Shown: positions 53,146 to 63,186, counted from the first letter of the stretch. The stretch: DNA of 64,000 nt from Ruegeria arenilitoris (GCF_013032445.1 NZ_WQCA01000011.1:62001-126000), one strand, 5' to 3'. Notes: a model not told the origin generated them from the sequence alone. Made by a program: numbers and translations.

Positions 53146-56100
53146 TCAAGATATCTGGGTGCGGGCCAGTGCATCCGTCACAAGATCGTGTGGCAACCAC
53201 ATGAGATCCGCTGTTCGGGTCCACAGGATTGCCGTGCGGATTTCCCGACCCGGATAGATTTGGGCAAGCGCCTGCGCATAAGCTCCCATCTGACGCAACA
53301 GACCTTCGGGGCACGCTGCGGGGCTGTCCGGAACCGTGGCATTTGATTTGAAATCAATCACCTGCACGTCAGCTTCCGTCACGATCAGCCGGTCGATCAC
53401 CCCGTGCATCCGCCGCCCGTTCAGCTCGGCAGTGACAGGAACTTCGGCCAGTGCGTCGCCCGCGAATACGGCTTGCAGATGCCCCGCCGTCAGAACGGCC
53501 TGTGCCTCAGTCAGCAGCTCTTGTCGGTCTGCATCCTGCATATCGGGCAGAACCCGGGCGCAGAGCTGCGGCCATTTTTCCTGCGCGACCGATGGCAAAT
53601 GCTCCAGCAGCAGGTGCAGGCGTGTGCCTCGCAGCTTGGCGGCTTCTTCATCCTGACCGGAGTCGCCGGGCAGTGCTTTGGTCCCGCCCAGATCAGAGGG
53701 GCTGAGCGTTTCCGGCGCAGGGTCCGGCACAGTGGCGGGGTTCAGGAACTGATCTGGCAGTGGCGTATGGGCAATTTCGGGTTCCGCGTGTTCGACAAGC
53801 GGCAGCGCGTCCCAATCCGCATGGGACAGGCGCAGTGTGTCGGACCCCGGCATCTGCGTGGCCCCTGCCCGCGCCATCGCGGCCTCAACCATCTGATACC
53901 AACTGGTTCCGTCCTTGCCGACATCCCCTGCAGCACCCACGATCAACCACTTTTCGGCCCGTGTTAGAGCCACATATAACAGCCGAAGACGTTCATTCTC
54001 TTCCCGCGCCCGCGCCTCGGCCCTTGCCTTAGCGATCAGGGCTGGCGAGGCATCGGCGGGCACTTTCCATAGTGGTGTGCCCTCACCCACCATGATCTCA
54101 GCATCACGCGGGGCCTGCCGTTTGCCGGTGTCCGGCAGGATCACGATCGGCGCCTCAAGGCCTTTGGATCCATGCACCGTCATCACCCGAATCATGTTAC
54201 CGACGCCGCTCATCTGCCGTTTGATTTCCAGATCGTCGGTCTGCATCCAAACCAGAAACCCGGTCAGGCTGGGTATATCCGTCCGCTCATAAGCCAGCGC
54301 CTGCGACAGCAGCGCGTTGATTCCATCCTCGGCCTCGGCTCCCAGACGGCCCAGCAATTTGCGTCGCCCGTCATGGCGGGTCAGGATGCGCTCGATCAGG
54401 TCATACGGGCGAAGAAAGTCGATCTGACCGCGCAGATCGTTGAGAATCTCCAGTGTTTCCGGGAACTCCTCGGCGCGCTGACGCAGCGCCGCCCACAGGA
54501 ATTGTTCCTGCCGCTTATGTGCCAGATCGAACAATTGCTGCTCCGTCCAGCCGAACAGAGGCGATTTCAGCACGGTCGCCAGCGACAGGCTGTCCTCGGG
54601 TGTGGCCAGAAAGCTGAGCAGCGCGGCCAGGTCTTTCACGGCCAGTTCCGCACCCACCTTCAGCCGGTCGGCCCCGGCGATGGGTAGGCGCAGGGCCTTG
54701 CAGGCGCGGATGATCTCGGCAAACAGGTCGGAGCGGCGCTGCACGAGGATCAGGAAATCCCCCGGCTGCACCTTACGCCGCACGAATGTGCCGGGCGTTT
54801 TGCCGTCCTCGGGGATCGTTTCGTCGTCGTCGATCATATCCTTGATCGATTGGGCCACCTTCTCGGCCAGAATGACGGTGTGATGCCGTGTGCCGGGGCG
54901 GTCGACCGGATCGGTCCAGTCGCCGTCATCATCTTCGTCGACCTTTTCGACCACCGGCCACAGATCGACCCGCCCCGGCAGATCGGATTTGAAGGCGCGG
55001 TGCAGAATGTCCTTGTGAAACCCGGCGTCGGTCCGGTTTTCGAACAGAATATCGACCAGAGACAGGATCGCGCTGGAGGACCGGAACGAGTATTCAAGCG
55101 TCGAATCCCAAAGTTTAGAGCCTGATTCTGCAAGTCTGCGGCCAAATTCCTGCTGCATTCGGTCAAAGGCCTGCGGGTCGGCACCCTGAAAGGAATAGAT
55201 CGACTGTTTCTTGTCGCCGACCACGAAAATCGTGCGCTCGACCCCGGATCGGGCCCCTTCCCCGCTGGTGAATTCCTGCGCCAGTTTCTCGACCACGTCC
55301 CACTGGTCGGGGCTGGTATCCTGTGCCTCGTCCACCAAAATGTGGTCGATACCGCCGTCCAGCCGGTACAGCACCCATTCCGCCACGGCCGGGTCGTTCA
55401 GCACCTGCCGCGCGCGCAGGATCAGGTCATCGAAATCCAGCCAGCCGCGCAACTGTTTGCGCCGTTCATATTCCGGTAGGAAGGCAGCGGCAAAGCGGTT
55501 CAACACATTTGTCTTGCGCGCCGCGACCAAGGCCAAACGCTGTTCCCGGGCGGCCTCAATACGCAACATGAAAGACTCAAGCTGCGGCATCTGGGCAGCT
55601 AACGCCCCTTCGCGCAGGGCTTTGGTGGGAAAGCTGTTGATCTTGGCGGTAAACGGCTCTTTGGCCGCCTTCCCGGTCAGAAACACGCTTTCCAATACCG
55701 ACAGGCTGTTGATCCGCGCCTCGGTAAACGCCGCCAACTTGGCCGCAGCTTTGGCGTTGTTGCCGCCGCTCTCAGACAGCGCGGGCAGGATCGAGCGGAT
55801 TAGGTCAACCTCTCCCCCTATGAAAACGCGGGCCTGCAGGGCGTCTTCGTCAAACCCATCCGGCAGATCAAAGCGGTGCAGCAGGTCGGACCAGTCCAGC
55901 GGTTGGGCAAACAGGTTCCGTTTATGGGTGATCGCAGCGGTCAGGTTTTCGAAGCCGGTGTCGGTGACGAAACGGGCGACTTCCTCGATCAGCGAGGCCT
56001 GCGGGCCTTCGGCGAAGTCCTCGACGATCTCCTCGCGCAACAGGGCAGCGGCGCGGTCCTCCATCTCGGAAAATTGCGGGCTGACTCCGGCCTCCAGCGG

Positions 56101-56505
56101 AAAGCGCCGCAGCAGCGAGGCGCAGAATGAGTGGATCGTCTGGATCTTCAGACCGCCCGGTGTCTCAATGGCGCGGGCAAACAGGGTGCGGGCCTGTGCC
56201 AGTCGGTCAGGATCGATCACCCCCGGTACACCCAAGTCGGTCAGTTGAGCCAGCAGCGCGTCGTCGCCCAACATCGCCCATTCACCTAGCCGCTTGAACA
56301 GACGGTTCTGCATCTCGCTGGCCGCGGCCTTGGTATAGGTCAGGCAGAGGATGTGCTGCGGCTGCACGCCACCCAACAACAGACGTGCCACCCGGTCGGT
56401 CAAAACCCGCGTCTTGCCCGAGCCCGCATTGGCCGCCAACCAGGTTGAGGCATCGGGCCGTGCGGCCTGAACCTGCCGTTCGGTTGCATCGTTGCGGGCG
56501 TTCAT
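53146..56505 (-). CDS. addA: Double-strand-break repair helicase-nuclease AddA
   Basis: Helicase and nuclease subunit of AddAB, the alphaproteobacterial counterpart of RecBCD, which processes broken DNA ends for RecA. Walker A is ANAGSGKTRVLTDRV (about 25-39), the UvrD-type Walker B is LVDEAQDTSPDQWDVV, helicase motif VI is LRLLYVALTRAEKWLIV, and the C-terminal PD-(D/E)XK nuclease motif is VIDFKSNATVP. The length of 1119 residues is normal. It overlaps addB by four bases. Confidence 0.95.
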   Translation of the reverse strand: MNARNDATERQVQAARPDASTWLAANAGSGKTRVLTDRVARLLLGGVQPQHILCLTYTKAAASEMQNRLFKRLGEWAMLGDDALLAQLTDLGVPGVIDPDRLAQARTLFARAIETPGGLKIQTIHSFCASLLRRFPLEAGVSPQFSEMEDRAAALLREEIVEDFAEGPQASLIEEVARFVTDTGFENLTAAITHKRNLFAQPLDWSDLLHRFDLPDGFDEDALQARVFIGGEVDLIRSILPALSESGGNNAKAAAKLAAFTEARINSLSVLESVFLTGKAAKEPFTAKINSFPTKALREGALAAQMPQLESFMLRIEAAREQRLALVAARKTNVLNRFAAAFLPEYERRKQLRGWLDFDDLILRARQVLNDPAVAEWVLYRLDGGIDHILVDEAQDTSPDQWDVVEKLAQEFTSGEGARSGVERTIFVVGDKKQSIYSFQGADPQAFDRMQQEFGRRLAESGSKLWDSTLEYSFRSSSAILSLVDILFENRTDAGFHKDILHRAFKSDLPGRVDLWPVVEKVDEDDDGDWTDPVDRPGTRHHTVILAEKVAQSIKDMIDDDETIPEDGKTPGTFVRRKVQPGDFLILVQRRSDLFAEIIRACKALRLPIAGADRLKVGAELAVKDLAALLSFLATPEDSLSLATVLKSPLFGWTEQQLFDLAHKRQEQFLWAALRQRAEEFPETLEILNDLRGQIDFLRPYDLIERILTRHDGRRKLLGRLGAEAEDGINALLSQALAYERTDIPSLTGFLVWMQTDDLEIKRQMSGVGNMIRVMTVHGSKGLEAPIVILPDTGKRQAPRDAEIMVGEGTPLWKVPADASPALIAKARAEARAREENERLRLLYVALTRAEKWLIVGAAGDVGKDGTSWYQMVEAAMARAGATQMPGSDTLRLSHADWDALPLVEHAEPEIAHTPLPDQFLNPATVPDPAPETLSPSDLGGTKALPGDSGQDEEAAKLRGTRLHLLLEHLPSVAQEKWPQLCARVLPDMQDADRQELLTEAQAVLTAGHLQAVFAGDALAEVPVTAELNGRRMHGVIDRLIVTEADVQVIDFKSNATVPDSPAACPEGLLRQMGAYAQALAQIYPGREIRTAILWTRTADLMWLPHDLVTDALARTQIS

Positions 56506-59429
56506 TTCAGCACCTCTGGATCGGTTTCATCGGTGCGGTCCCATTCGCCAAAGCGGGCCAGATGGTCATAGTCGCCAATATCGGTGTCCTTGTGCAGCAT
56601 CCGGCGCGATGTGAATCCCTGATCAGGCTCTAAATAGGCAGAAACCAGCTCTTTCAGCTCGGCCAGAACCTTATCGGGCGGTTCCTTGGCAAGCGGTGCT
56701 GCGACCTCTTTATAGGTGCCACCCATGCCGATAAAGACTGCTTCGGCCACTGGCAGAGGGTCGATGCCTTCTATTGCGCCCTGCTCGGCCATTGCCGCCT
56801 CGATCAGCAGCTGTTTGTCGAACTTGGCCTGCTGGCTTTCGGTCGGAGGCGTGCCGGTCTTATAGTCCACAAGCCGCAACGCACCTCGGCTGTTATGGTC
56901 GATCCGGTCAGCCCGGCCTGCGATGGTGAAATCCAGCGGGCTCAGTACCAGTTTCATTGCCGCCTCGAACGCCACCGGCCCCCCGTCGCCGCGCCTGGCA
57001 GTTTCGGCAGTCAGGAAATCGTTGGCGATGCGTTCCAGACGTGCCAGCCACAATTTCCGGGCCGTGGGCCAGGCGACATGCTGATTCAACAGGGTCTCTG
57101 CGCGTTTCAGGAAGTTCTCGCGGGTCAGCAAGGCACTGTCCAACACGCTGTCCTTTACGAAATGCTCGAGGATTTCGTGGATGACGATCCCGCGCAGCAG
57201 GGCATCCGGGGCCTGTACCAGCGGATCCAGAGGCCGCAACCGCAGCACGTGTTTTGCGTAGATCGCATAGGGATCGCGGATCAGGCGTTTGATTTCGGTT
57301 ACGCTCAGACGACGTGGGCGCGCGGTGACCGGCGGGCGCGGAGACGGGCGCGGCGCTTGGTCAATCCTCGGCGCGGCCTCAAGCTGTTCCGACCAACGCA
57401 AGTATGTCTGGCCACGGGTGCGCATTGCCGACAGGGCCTGTGGACCACCCTGCCCCGGCAAGCCCTGCAACAGGTTTGTCATCCGGTTCAGCCATCGCGA
57501 CGGCACGGTTTCAGCATCATCGGACCGGGTCGCGCGGGTCAGCCAGACTTCGGGCGCGCCGACGGCCTGCTGGAAATCATGGGCTGAAAGCCCAATACGG
57601 CGCTCGGGCAGCAACAGCCCGGCCTTGTCGCGCATCTGGCGGTTCAGCCAGGGGTCCGGTGCGGCGGCCTCGGGCCAGCTACCTTCGTTCAGACCGCCAA
57701 GGATCAGCAGGTCGGCACCCTGCACCCGCGCCTCGAGCGTGCCCCAGATCATGATATGCGGATGCGGTGCGTCGCGGTCTCGGACCTCTTCGCCGGCCAG
57801 CAACGCGCCCAGCAGATCGGCGAAATCATGGGCGGTCATCGGGCCGCCATGTTCGGCCTCATCCTCTAGCGCGGTCAGAACTTTCAATGCCTTTTGGCCT
57901 GCGTTCTTCTCCCACAGCGGTCCGGTTTCGCCATCGCTACCTGCTGAAATCGCCTCGGCCAAGGTACGCAGGCGCGTCACCCAATCCGACAAGGGCAGCT
58001 CACCTGTCACATGCTGGTTGCAGAACTGTGTCGTCAGCCAGCGCATCCAGCCCTCGGGTACCTCTTTGCGGATGGCAAACGCGGTCAGACTGGCGCTGTC
58101 GGGGAACGGAGGGCCGTGTCTACGCAAGTCCAGCTCCAGGTCGCGGCTGTGCAGCAAATGCGCCCCCCGATCACCGCCACCATGGCAAAGCGGGTGTTTC
58201 AGCAAGGTCAGCAGCGCCTCACCTTCCAGCCGCCGTGTGAACAGACCCGCCACATGGCGCAAGAACCGGCCCGGAGGCGACAGCTGCAGCGGCAGGCCCG
58301 CGCTGTCATCGGGCAGGATGTTCCAGCGATCCAGGGCGGCGCTAACCTGACGGGTCAGCATCCGGTCGGGGGTGATCAGCGCGGCGGTCTGACCGGTTTC
58401 GGCGGCTTCACGCAGGCGCAGCGCAATGGCCAGCGCTTCGGCCCTGGGGGATTGTGCCTCGACCAGTGTGAGGTCTTGCGTGGCACTGTCCAGATCGATC
58501 AGTTTAGGCCCTTCGGACATCCAGGCATCAGTGATCGGAGCGGGACGTAAGGCCAGTGAAATCAGCCTGTTACGCGCAGGAGAAGGCGCCTGGTCACTGG
58601 TCCAGCGTTCGATCCGGTCGGGCTGAATCTCAAGCCGGGACATCAGCTTGCGAAACCGGTATTGCGGGTGATCTTCCGAAGTCAGCGCCTCGTCCAAACC
58701 GCGCCAGACATGATCCGGCTGGTCGAAATCGTAACCGGGCAGGATCAGCGCCCCTTGGGGTAAGCAGGCAACGGCCTCCATCAGCATCAGGGTGGTTCCG
58801 CGCGAGCCGGTGGAACCCGCAAGAATCACCGGGTGTTGTGGCGGTGTAACTTGCCAGCGGTCGATCAGATTTTCCACTACACGCCGCTGCCGCGCCTGCG
58901 CATCCAGTGCATCGGGGCCAGAGTCGATAAAGTGATCGGCGATCCCGATAAATGCCTGCGCGCGGGCCCAATGACCTGACATATCGCTGACATCCAGTTT
59001 GCGGATCGCATCGGGTGAGACGCCCTCGCCCTGCATCTCGTCAATCAGTGCGGCCAGACTGTCGGACAGATCAAATAGCGAGGATCGCGCGGCCAAATCA
59101 GGCTGTTGTTCCAACAACTTGGCGATCAGTTGCGTCAGTTCCAACCTGCGCCGCAGGGCCGGTATGGCGGGAGGAATCTGCGCCAGATCGACGCTTTCAC
59201 CCAGATCGGTGACCAGTGAAAGCCGCGGCAAGAGGCAAGCGGGCCCCTGATCGAACAGATCACGCACGCGGCGGGCCATGCGGCGGGTGTTCACGACCAG
59301 TTGCACCCGTGCTAGGGCCTCGGGCGGGTGCTCGGCGCTGCGCCGTCGCAGCCCATCCACCAGCGCTTTGGGAAAGTCTGATCCGGGTGGAACGGCAAAG
59401 ACGCGAGGCGCGGTGCTGGGCTTAAACAT
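56502..59429 (-). CDS. addB: Double-strand-break repair protein AddB
   Basis: Second subunit of the AddAB helicase-nuclease. It has a degenerate P-loop region (AGSTGSRGTTLML, about 206-218), weak helicase similarity in the middle, and a C-terminal PD-(D/E)XK nuclease block with GRADRIDHNSRGALRLVDYKTG. The four-cysteine iron-sulfur arrangement of Bacillus AddB is not evident, as in other alphaproteobacterial proteins. It is 975 residues. It starts eight bases inside murU and is coupled to addA. Confidence 0.94.
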   Translation of the reverse strand: MFKPSTAPRVFAVPPGSDFPKALVDGLRRRSAEHPPEALARVQLVVNTRRMARRVRDLFDQGPACLLPRLSLVTDLGESVDLAQIPPAIPALRRRLELTQLIAKLLEQQPDLAARSSLFDLSDSLAALIDEMQGEGVSPDAIRKLDVSDMSGHWARAQAFIGIADHFIDSGPDALDAQARQRRVVENLIDRWQVTPPQHPVILAGSTGSRGTTLMLMEAVACLPQGALILPGYDFDQPDHVWRGLDEALTSEDHPQYRFRKLMSRLEIQPDRIERWTSDQAPSPARNRLISLALRPAPITDAWMSEGPKLIDLDSATQDLTLVEAQSPRAEALAIALRLREAAETGQTAALITPDRMLTRQVSAALDRWNILPDDSAGLPLQLSPPGRFLRHVAGLFTRRLEGEALLTLLKHPLCHGGGDRGAHLLHSRDLELDLRRHGPPFPDSASLTAFAIRKEVPEGWMRWLTTQFCNQHVTGELPLSDWVTRLRTLAEAISAGSDGETGPLWEKNAGQKALKVLTALEDEAEHGGPMTAHDFADLLGALLAGEEVRDRDAPHPHIMIWGTLEARVQGADLLILGGLNEGSWPEAAAPDPWLNRQMRDKAGLLLPERRIGLSAHDFQQAVGAPEVWLTRATRSDDAETVPSRWLNRMTNLLQGLPGQGGPQALSAMRTRGQTYLRWSEQLEAAPRIDQAPRPSPRPPVTARPRRLSVTEIKRLIRDPYAIYAKHVLRLRPLDPLVQAPDALLRGIVIHEILEHFVKDSVLDSALLTRENFLKRAETLLNQHVAWPTARKLWLARLERIANDFLTAETARRGDGGPVAFEAAMKLVLSPLDFTIAGRADRIDHNSRGALRLVDYKTGTPPTESQQAKFDKQLLIEAAMAEQGAIEGIDPLPVAEAVFIGMGGTYKEVAAPLAKEPPDKVLAELKELVSAYLEPDQGFTSRRMLHKDTDIGDYDHLARFGEWDRTDETDPEVLK

Positions 59430-60108
59430 CCGCGATCAGCCCTTCGGCCAAGGTAATCCCTTCGGGGCGGCCCACATCGCACCAGCGGCCGGGATAGGTG
59501 GCCGCGAAAAGACGCCTCTGGCTGTGCATTTGGTCCCAAAGCAGGTTCAGCGAAAATGCCTTGTCTGGAATAGCCATCAGCGCTTGGGTTTTAACGATCT
59601 GCGCCCCGCCATAAATCAGGCCAGGGCCACGGGTGATCCGGCCCTCGGCATCGGCGGTGAAATCACCCGTTCCAATGTGGCCGATGGTCTGACTTGTGGG
59701 GACGCACATCAGCAGCGCATCCATCCGATCGGGGTCCCAGGCATCGCGCAACAGGGTCAGAGGGTTGGGCCCGGCCCAGATCGCATCGGTATTCAGGGTG
59801 AAAACCGGGTTCGGCCCTAGCAGAGGCAGAGCCGCGCGCAATCCGCCACCGGTTTCCAGAATCTCGGGCTCTTCACGGGACAGAAGTACGCCTTTGGGGG
59901 CCAGATGTGCCTCAAGCTGGTCGGGCAGATAGTGCAAATTGGCCACCACGCGATCCGGACCCAGATCGTCCACCAAATCCAGCGCATGGTTGATCAGGGG
60001 GCGGCCTCCGACCTCGATCAGAGGTTTCGGGCGGGCTTTGGTCAGCGCGCCCATTCGGGTGCCAAACCCGGCGGCGAACAGCATCACGGCTTCGGGATGT
60101 CGGGTCAT
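59422..60108 (-). CDS. murU: Sugar nucleotidyltransferase, probably MurNAc-1-phosphate uridylyltransferase
   Basis: Nucleotidyltransferase of 228 residues with the diphosphate-binding signature LFAAGFGTRMGALTKARPKP (about 10-29) and the metal-binding TLNTDAIW (about 100-107). Directly after an amgK-type kinase gene, it is best explained as MurU, which makes UDP-MurNAc in the cell-wall recycling route known from Pseudomonas and Caulobacter. The start ATG at 60108 overlaps the amgK stop (ATGA); the open frame further upstream is non-coding. Mannose-1-phosphate guanylyltransferase is the alternative label. Confidence 0.85.
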   Translation of the reverse strand: MTRHPEAVMLFAAGFGTRMGALTKARPKPLIEVGGRPLINHALDLVDDLGPDRVVANLHYLPDQLEAHLAPKGVLLSREEPEILETGGGLRAALPLLGPNPVFTLNTDAIWAGPNPLTLLRDAWDPDRMDALLMCVPTSQTIGHIGTGDFTADAEGRITRGPGLIYGGAQIVKTQALMAIPDKAFSLNLLWDQMHSQRRLFAATYPGRWCDVGRPEGITLAEGLIADV

Positions 60109-61109
60109 GTTTGTCTGAGCCTGTCCAGGTTTTCCGGTTTTGGCGCGGGCAGGGCCGTGCGCAGCAGATCGGCCACCGTGGCCAACGCCGGGTGATCCAG
60201 ATCGCGCATCAGATGCGCCCATGTGGCTGGGATCAGATCAATATACTGAGGTTTGCCGTATTCCGTCGCCAGACGGGCAAACACACCCAGAATCCGTAGG
60301 TTTCGCTGCGTCCCCAGCACGGCATAGGCGGTGCGGAAGTCGTGATCGTTCACACCGCTTGCGGTGATATAGCGGTTGACCATCCGCATCTCGGTGCCCG
60401 GGGCCACATCGCGGCGGACATCCTGCAGCATCGACACGAGGTCATAGGCCGGATGGCCCAGCATGGCGGTTTGGAAATCCAACAGGCCCACCCGTTTCAC
60501 GCCGTCCCGGTCCGGCAGCCAGATCATGTTCTCGGCATGGTAGTCGCGCTGGATCACCACTTTGGTCCCCGAGGTTTCCTGATGCAGAATGTCCGAAAAC
60601 CGGTATTCGAACTGTTCCCGCGCACGCGTTTCGTGCTGGCCCTGAACCGCCTGCGCGTATTTGGTAAAGGACAACGCCGCCAGTTCGGTCATCAGAGATG
60701 GGCCGTAAGAGGGCAAAGACAGGGTGGGGGCCTTGTGTAGCGCGATCAGAACGTCGGTCGCGGCCTCGTATAGCTGCCGCTCCATCTTTGGGTCTTGCTT
60801 CAGAACGCGGGTAAACAGGTCGTCGCCCAGATCTTCCAGCAGCAGAAAGCCGAATTCCGTATCCTCGGTGTAAATTTCGGGCGCGCTGAGGCCAACAGAG
60901 CGCAGATGGTTCGCCATGCGCACAAAATCCGCGACCGGTTCGGCCTTATCCGGAGGGGAATCCATCAATACGGCGGTCCGACCGGTATCGGGATCGGTCA
61001 GACGTTCATATCGACGGTTCGAAGCGTCCCCGGCAAGCGGTACACGGTTTGCGTTGGCCCATGGTGTTTGTGCAATCAGTGCCTCGGCCAGCACAGCGCG
61101 GTTTGTCAT
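60105..61109 (-). CDS. amgK: Aminoglycoside phosphotransferase-like kinase, probably AmgK (MurNAc/GlcNAc anomeric kinase)
   Basis: APH-fold kinase of 334 residues. The catalytic loop QRDYHAENMIWL (HxxN type) and the metal-binding LLDFQTAMLGHPAYDLVS are complete; GDASNRRYERL near the N-terminus is the nucleotide loop. Paired with a murU-type nucleotidyltransferase, it probably phosphorylates MurNAc at the anomeric position. The start ATG 61109 overlaps the tsaE stop (ATGA). No antibiotic-resistance role should be assumed from the family name. Confidence 0.85.
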   Translation of the reverse strand: MTNRAVLAEALIAQTPWANANRVPLAGDASNRRYERLTDPDTGRTAVLMDSPPDKAEPVADFVRMANHLRSVGLSAPEIYTEDTEFGFLLLEDLGDDLFTRVLKQDPKMERQLYEAATDVLIALHKAPTLSLPSYGPSLMTELAALSFTKYAQAVQGQHETRAREQFEYRFSDILHQETSGTKVVIQRDYHAENMIWLPDRDGVKRVGLLDFQTAMLGHPAYDLVSMLQDVRRDVAPGTEMRMVNRYITASGVNDHDFRTAYAVLGTQRNLRILGVFARLATEYGKPQYIDLIPATWAHLMRDLDHPALATVADLLRTALPAPKPENLDRLRQT

Positions 61110-61579
61110 TCGGCGCTCTCCAGTTTGAAGGGCCATTTCGGATCGGACCACGACAGGGTCAGATGACGGTTTTCCATCGTATCAGGGTCTGTTTCAAAGC
61201 TTAGTTTCAGGGCGGTTTCAGGGGTCAATGAGCCCAGCTTGTCGGGCCATTCGACCAGACAAATTGCTGTGTCAAACGCTTCGATCAGGCCCAATTCCTC
61301 GACCTCTTCCACCGCAGACAGACGATAGAGATCGCAGTGCCAAATCTCGCCCGCCAGGGTGTCATAGGCCTGAACAAGCGTATAGGTGGGTGAGGGCACA
61401 TCCTCGGGCTCGGTCATCAGCGACTGGATCAGGCTGCGGGCGAAATGGGTCTTACCGCTGCCGATCTCACCTTCAAGTAGAACCACGTCGCCGGGGTGCA
61501 ATTCCGCTCCCAGTCGGGCGGCGAATTGCGATGTTTCTTCGGGCGAAGTCAGGGTGATCGAACGAGGGTGCAACGTCAT
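61106..61579 (-). CDS. tsaE: tRNA threonylcarbamoyladenosine ATPase TsaE
   Basis: Small P-loop ATPase (157 residues) of the TsaBDE complex making the t6A modification at tRNA position 37. The P-loop is LEGEIGSGKTHFARSLI (about 35-51), and the SPTYTLVQAYD and HCDLYRL motifs (about 63-84) are conserved. It is 41 bases after the PAS gene and coupled to amgK; this tsaE-amgK-murU-addB order is conserved in alphaproteobacteria. Confidence 0.95.
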   Translation of the reverse strand: MTLHPRSITLTSPEETSQFAARLGAELHPGDVVLLEGEIGSGKTHFARSLIQSLMTEPEDVPSPTYTLVQAYDTLAGEIWHCDLYRLSAVEEVEELGLIEAFDTAICLVEWPDKLGSLTPETALKLSFETDPDTMENRHLTLSWSDPKWPFKLESAE

Positions 61580-61620
61580 GGCGCCACAATGACCTCAGGC
61601 CCTGTCGGCTGCAACCCGGT

Positions 61621-63126
61621 TCAGGCGCAGATTTGGCGGATCGGTTGTGTAGCCCCAAGCTCGTCCACCATGAACCTGACAATCGTCGCGCCGTTCTGCA
61701 TAGGGCTGACTGTGCAGATCAAATTGGTCCCATTTCGCAGCCGAAGGCCACTGGACCATTCCGCACGGGCGTCCCGAGTTTGCACGAAGTCGCGGATCTC
61801 GCCCAGAATAGGCGTGGCTGTGCATTGTTCCTGCCAGCTGCGCGTCACAACCAATACTGACTCTTGTTCGAATCCGGCCTCATATGATTCCCCCCACAGT
61901 TTCTGATAGGCGCGGTTGGTGATTGCCAATGTTCCATCATCGCCGAAGACCGCTATTGCATCGGCCAGCTTGTCCAGAACCGATTGCATCAGATCCATCT
62001 CCGAGCGGAACCGACGGGTCAGGGTAATTTCCGCGGTGATATCTTCAAACAGAAACGCCACAGCTCCGTCTGGATGTGGGCGTCCGCTGACCGAGTAAAC
62101 CGACCCTGACGGCAATGACCACGTTTCCTGATAATTTCCATCCTCGGCTGCTTCGAGCAGGTCGTTCATTTGGGCGCGCCATCCGCGATAGTTCTTGGGT
62201 TCCGGCATCATGTGCTGATCGCGCAACCGATCGAAAAAGCTGGACAGACTGGGGCGGCAGCTGAGGAAATCCGGGGGCAGGGTGGTCAGGTCGATCAGAG
62301 CCGGGTTGAACAGGGCCAACTGTCGGTTGCGGTCGAAGATCGCCAGGCCGATGGACAGTTGGGCAAAAGTTTTCGTCATGGTCTGGACGAATTTGCGCTG
62401 GGCGGTTTCGGCGGCAACAATAGCATTGATATCAACCGCATAACACAGGTGGCCTTCGGGATGATCAACCTGTGTCAGATCGAACCATAGCTTGTTCTCA
62501 CTGCCTTCGGACGAGATAGAGATGCGGGTTTTTGCACCTAACCGCGCATCCGCGTCCGCCCCGGGAAACAGCGGAGCCGTCAGATCGGTATCCGGGCCGC
62601 GAACCTTTCTGACCAAGGCGATATAGGCGGCATTGCACCAACGGACATTGCCTTGATGATCCAGCAACCAGACGGGATAGGGGGCCTGCTCCATCGCCAG
62701 ACGGATCGGATCCTGCGCGTCGCGCTGGACCGGGGTGGGACGTTCGGCGCTGTCGCGCAATTGGACGCGGACGATGCCATCAATCCATTCGCACAGGATG
62801 TCTCGTTCGACAGTGCAGTCGATGGCGGGAATGACCAGCATGCCCTGATGCCGGATATGGTCGGGTGTTTCGGGAAAGCTGGGAAAATCCCGCTGCAGCA
62901 GACGACGCAGGTCGGGCCAGTCGCGGACGGCTTCGAACCCTTCCAGCGCGATACCGGAATGGCTGATCAGGCGATTGCCATCGAATAAAAACACCGCATC
63001 ATACAGTGATGCGGGTGTGGACAAGCCGAAATTGTCACCCCTCTGCCTGCGGCGGGGCAAGAGCCATTGCACTGCCAGACTGGCAGATATCAGGCTGATC
63101 GCGGCCAGAATGATCCAGTCGACCAT
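61621..63126 (-). CDS. Membrane-anchored PAS-domain protein without kinase domain (DivL-like candidate)
   Basis: A 501-residue protein with one N-terminal membrane helix (about 3-24) and several PAS-like modules, including about 35-130, 150-240 (PYPVWLLDHQGNVRWCNAAY), 265-370 (GLAIFDRNRQLALFNPALI) and 385-495 (LADAIAVFGDDGTLAITNRAY). No histidine-kinase dimerisation or ATPase domain follows: it ends soon after VRFMVDELGATQP. Its place between regB and tsaE recalls the R. capsulatus PAS protein called DivL, which influences CtrA signalling; that identity is inference. GGAGGG precedes the ATG. Confidence 0.8.
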   Translation of the reverse strand: MVDWIILAAISLISASLAVQWLLPRRRQRGDNFGLSTPASLYDAVFLFDGNRLISHSGIALEGFEAVRDWPDLRRLLQRDFPSFPETPDHIRHQGMLVIPAIDCTVERDILCEWIDGIVRVQLRDSAERPTPVQRDAQDPIRLAMEQAPYPVWLLDHQGNVRWCNAAYIALVRKVRGPDTDLTAPLFPGADADARLGAKTRISISSEGSENKLWFDLTQVDHPEGHLCYAVDINAIVAAETAQRKFVQTMTKTFAQLSIGLAIFDRNRQLALFNPALIDLTTLPPDFLSCRPSLSSFFDRLRDQHMMPEPKNYRGWRAQMNDLLEAAEDGNYQETWSLPSGSVYSVSGRPHPDGAVAFLFEDITAEITLTRRFRSEMDLMQSVLDKLADAIAVFGDDGTLAITNRAYQKLWGESYEAGFEQESVLVVTRSWQEQCTATPILGEIRDFVQTRDARAEWSSGLRLRNGTNLICTVSPMQNGATIVRFMVDELGATQPIRQICA

Positions 63127-63186
63127 GTGCCCTCCGGAACTGATACCGGAGGAATTATGCGTGTGAATGGTTAATGGGGTCTTAAC

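Noticed and set aside
60105..61109. Aminoglycoside resistance gene
   Set aside because: The APH fold alone does not imply resistance; adjacency to a murU-type gene and tsaE points to cell-wall sugar recycling.
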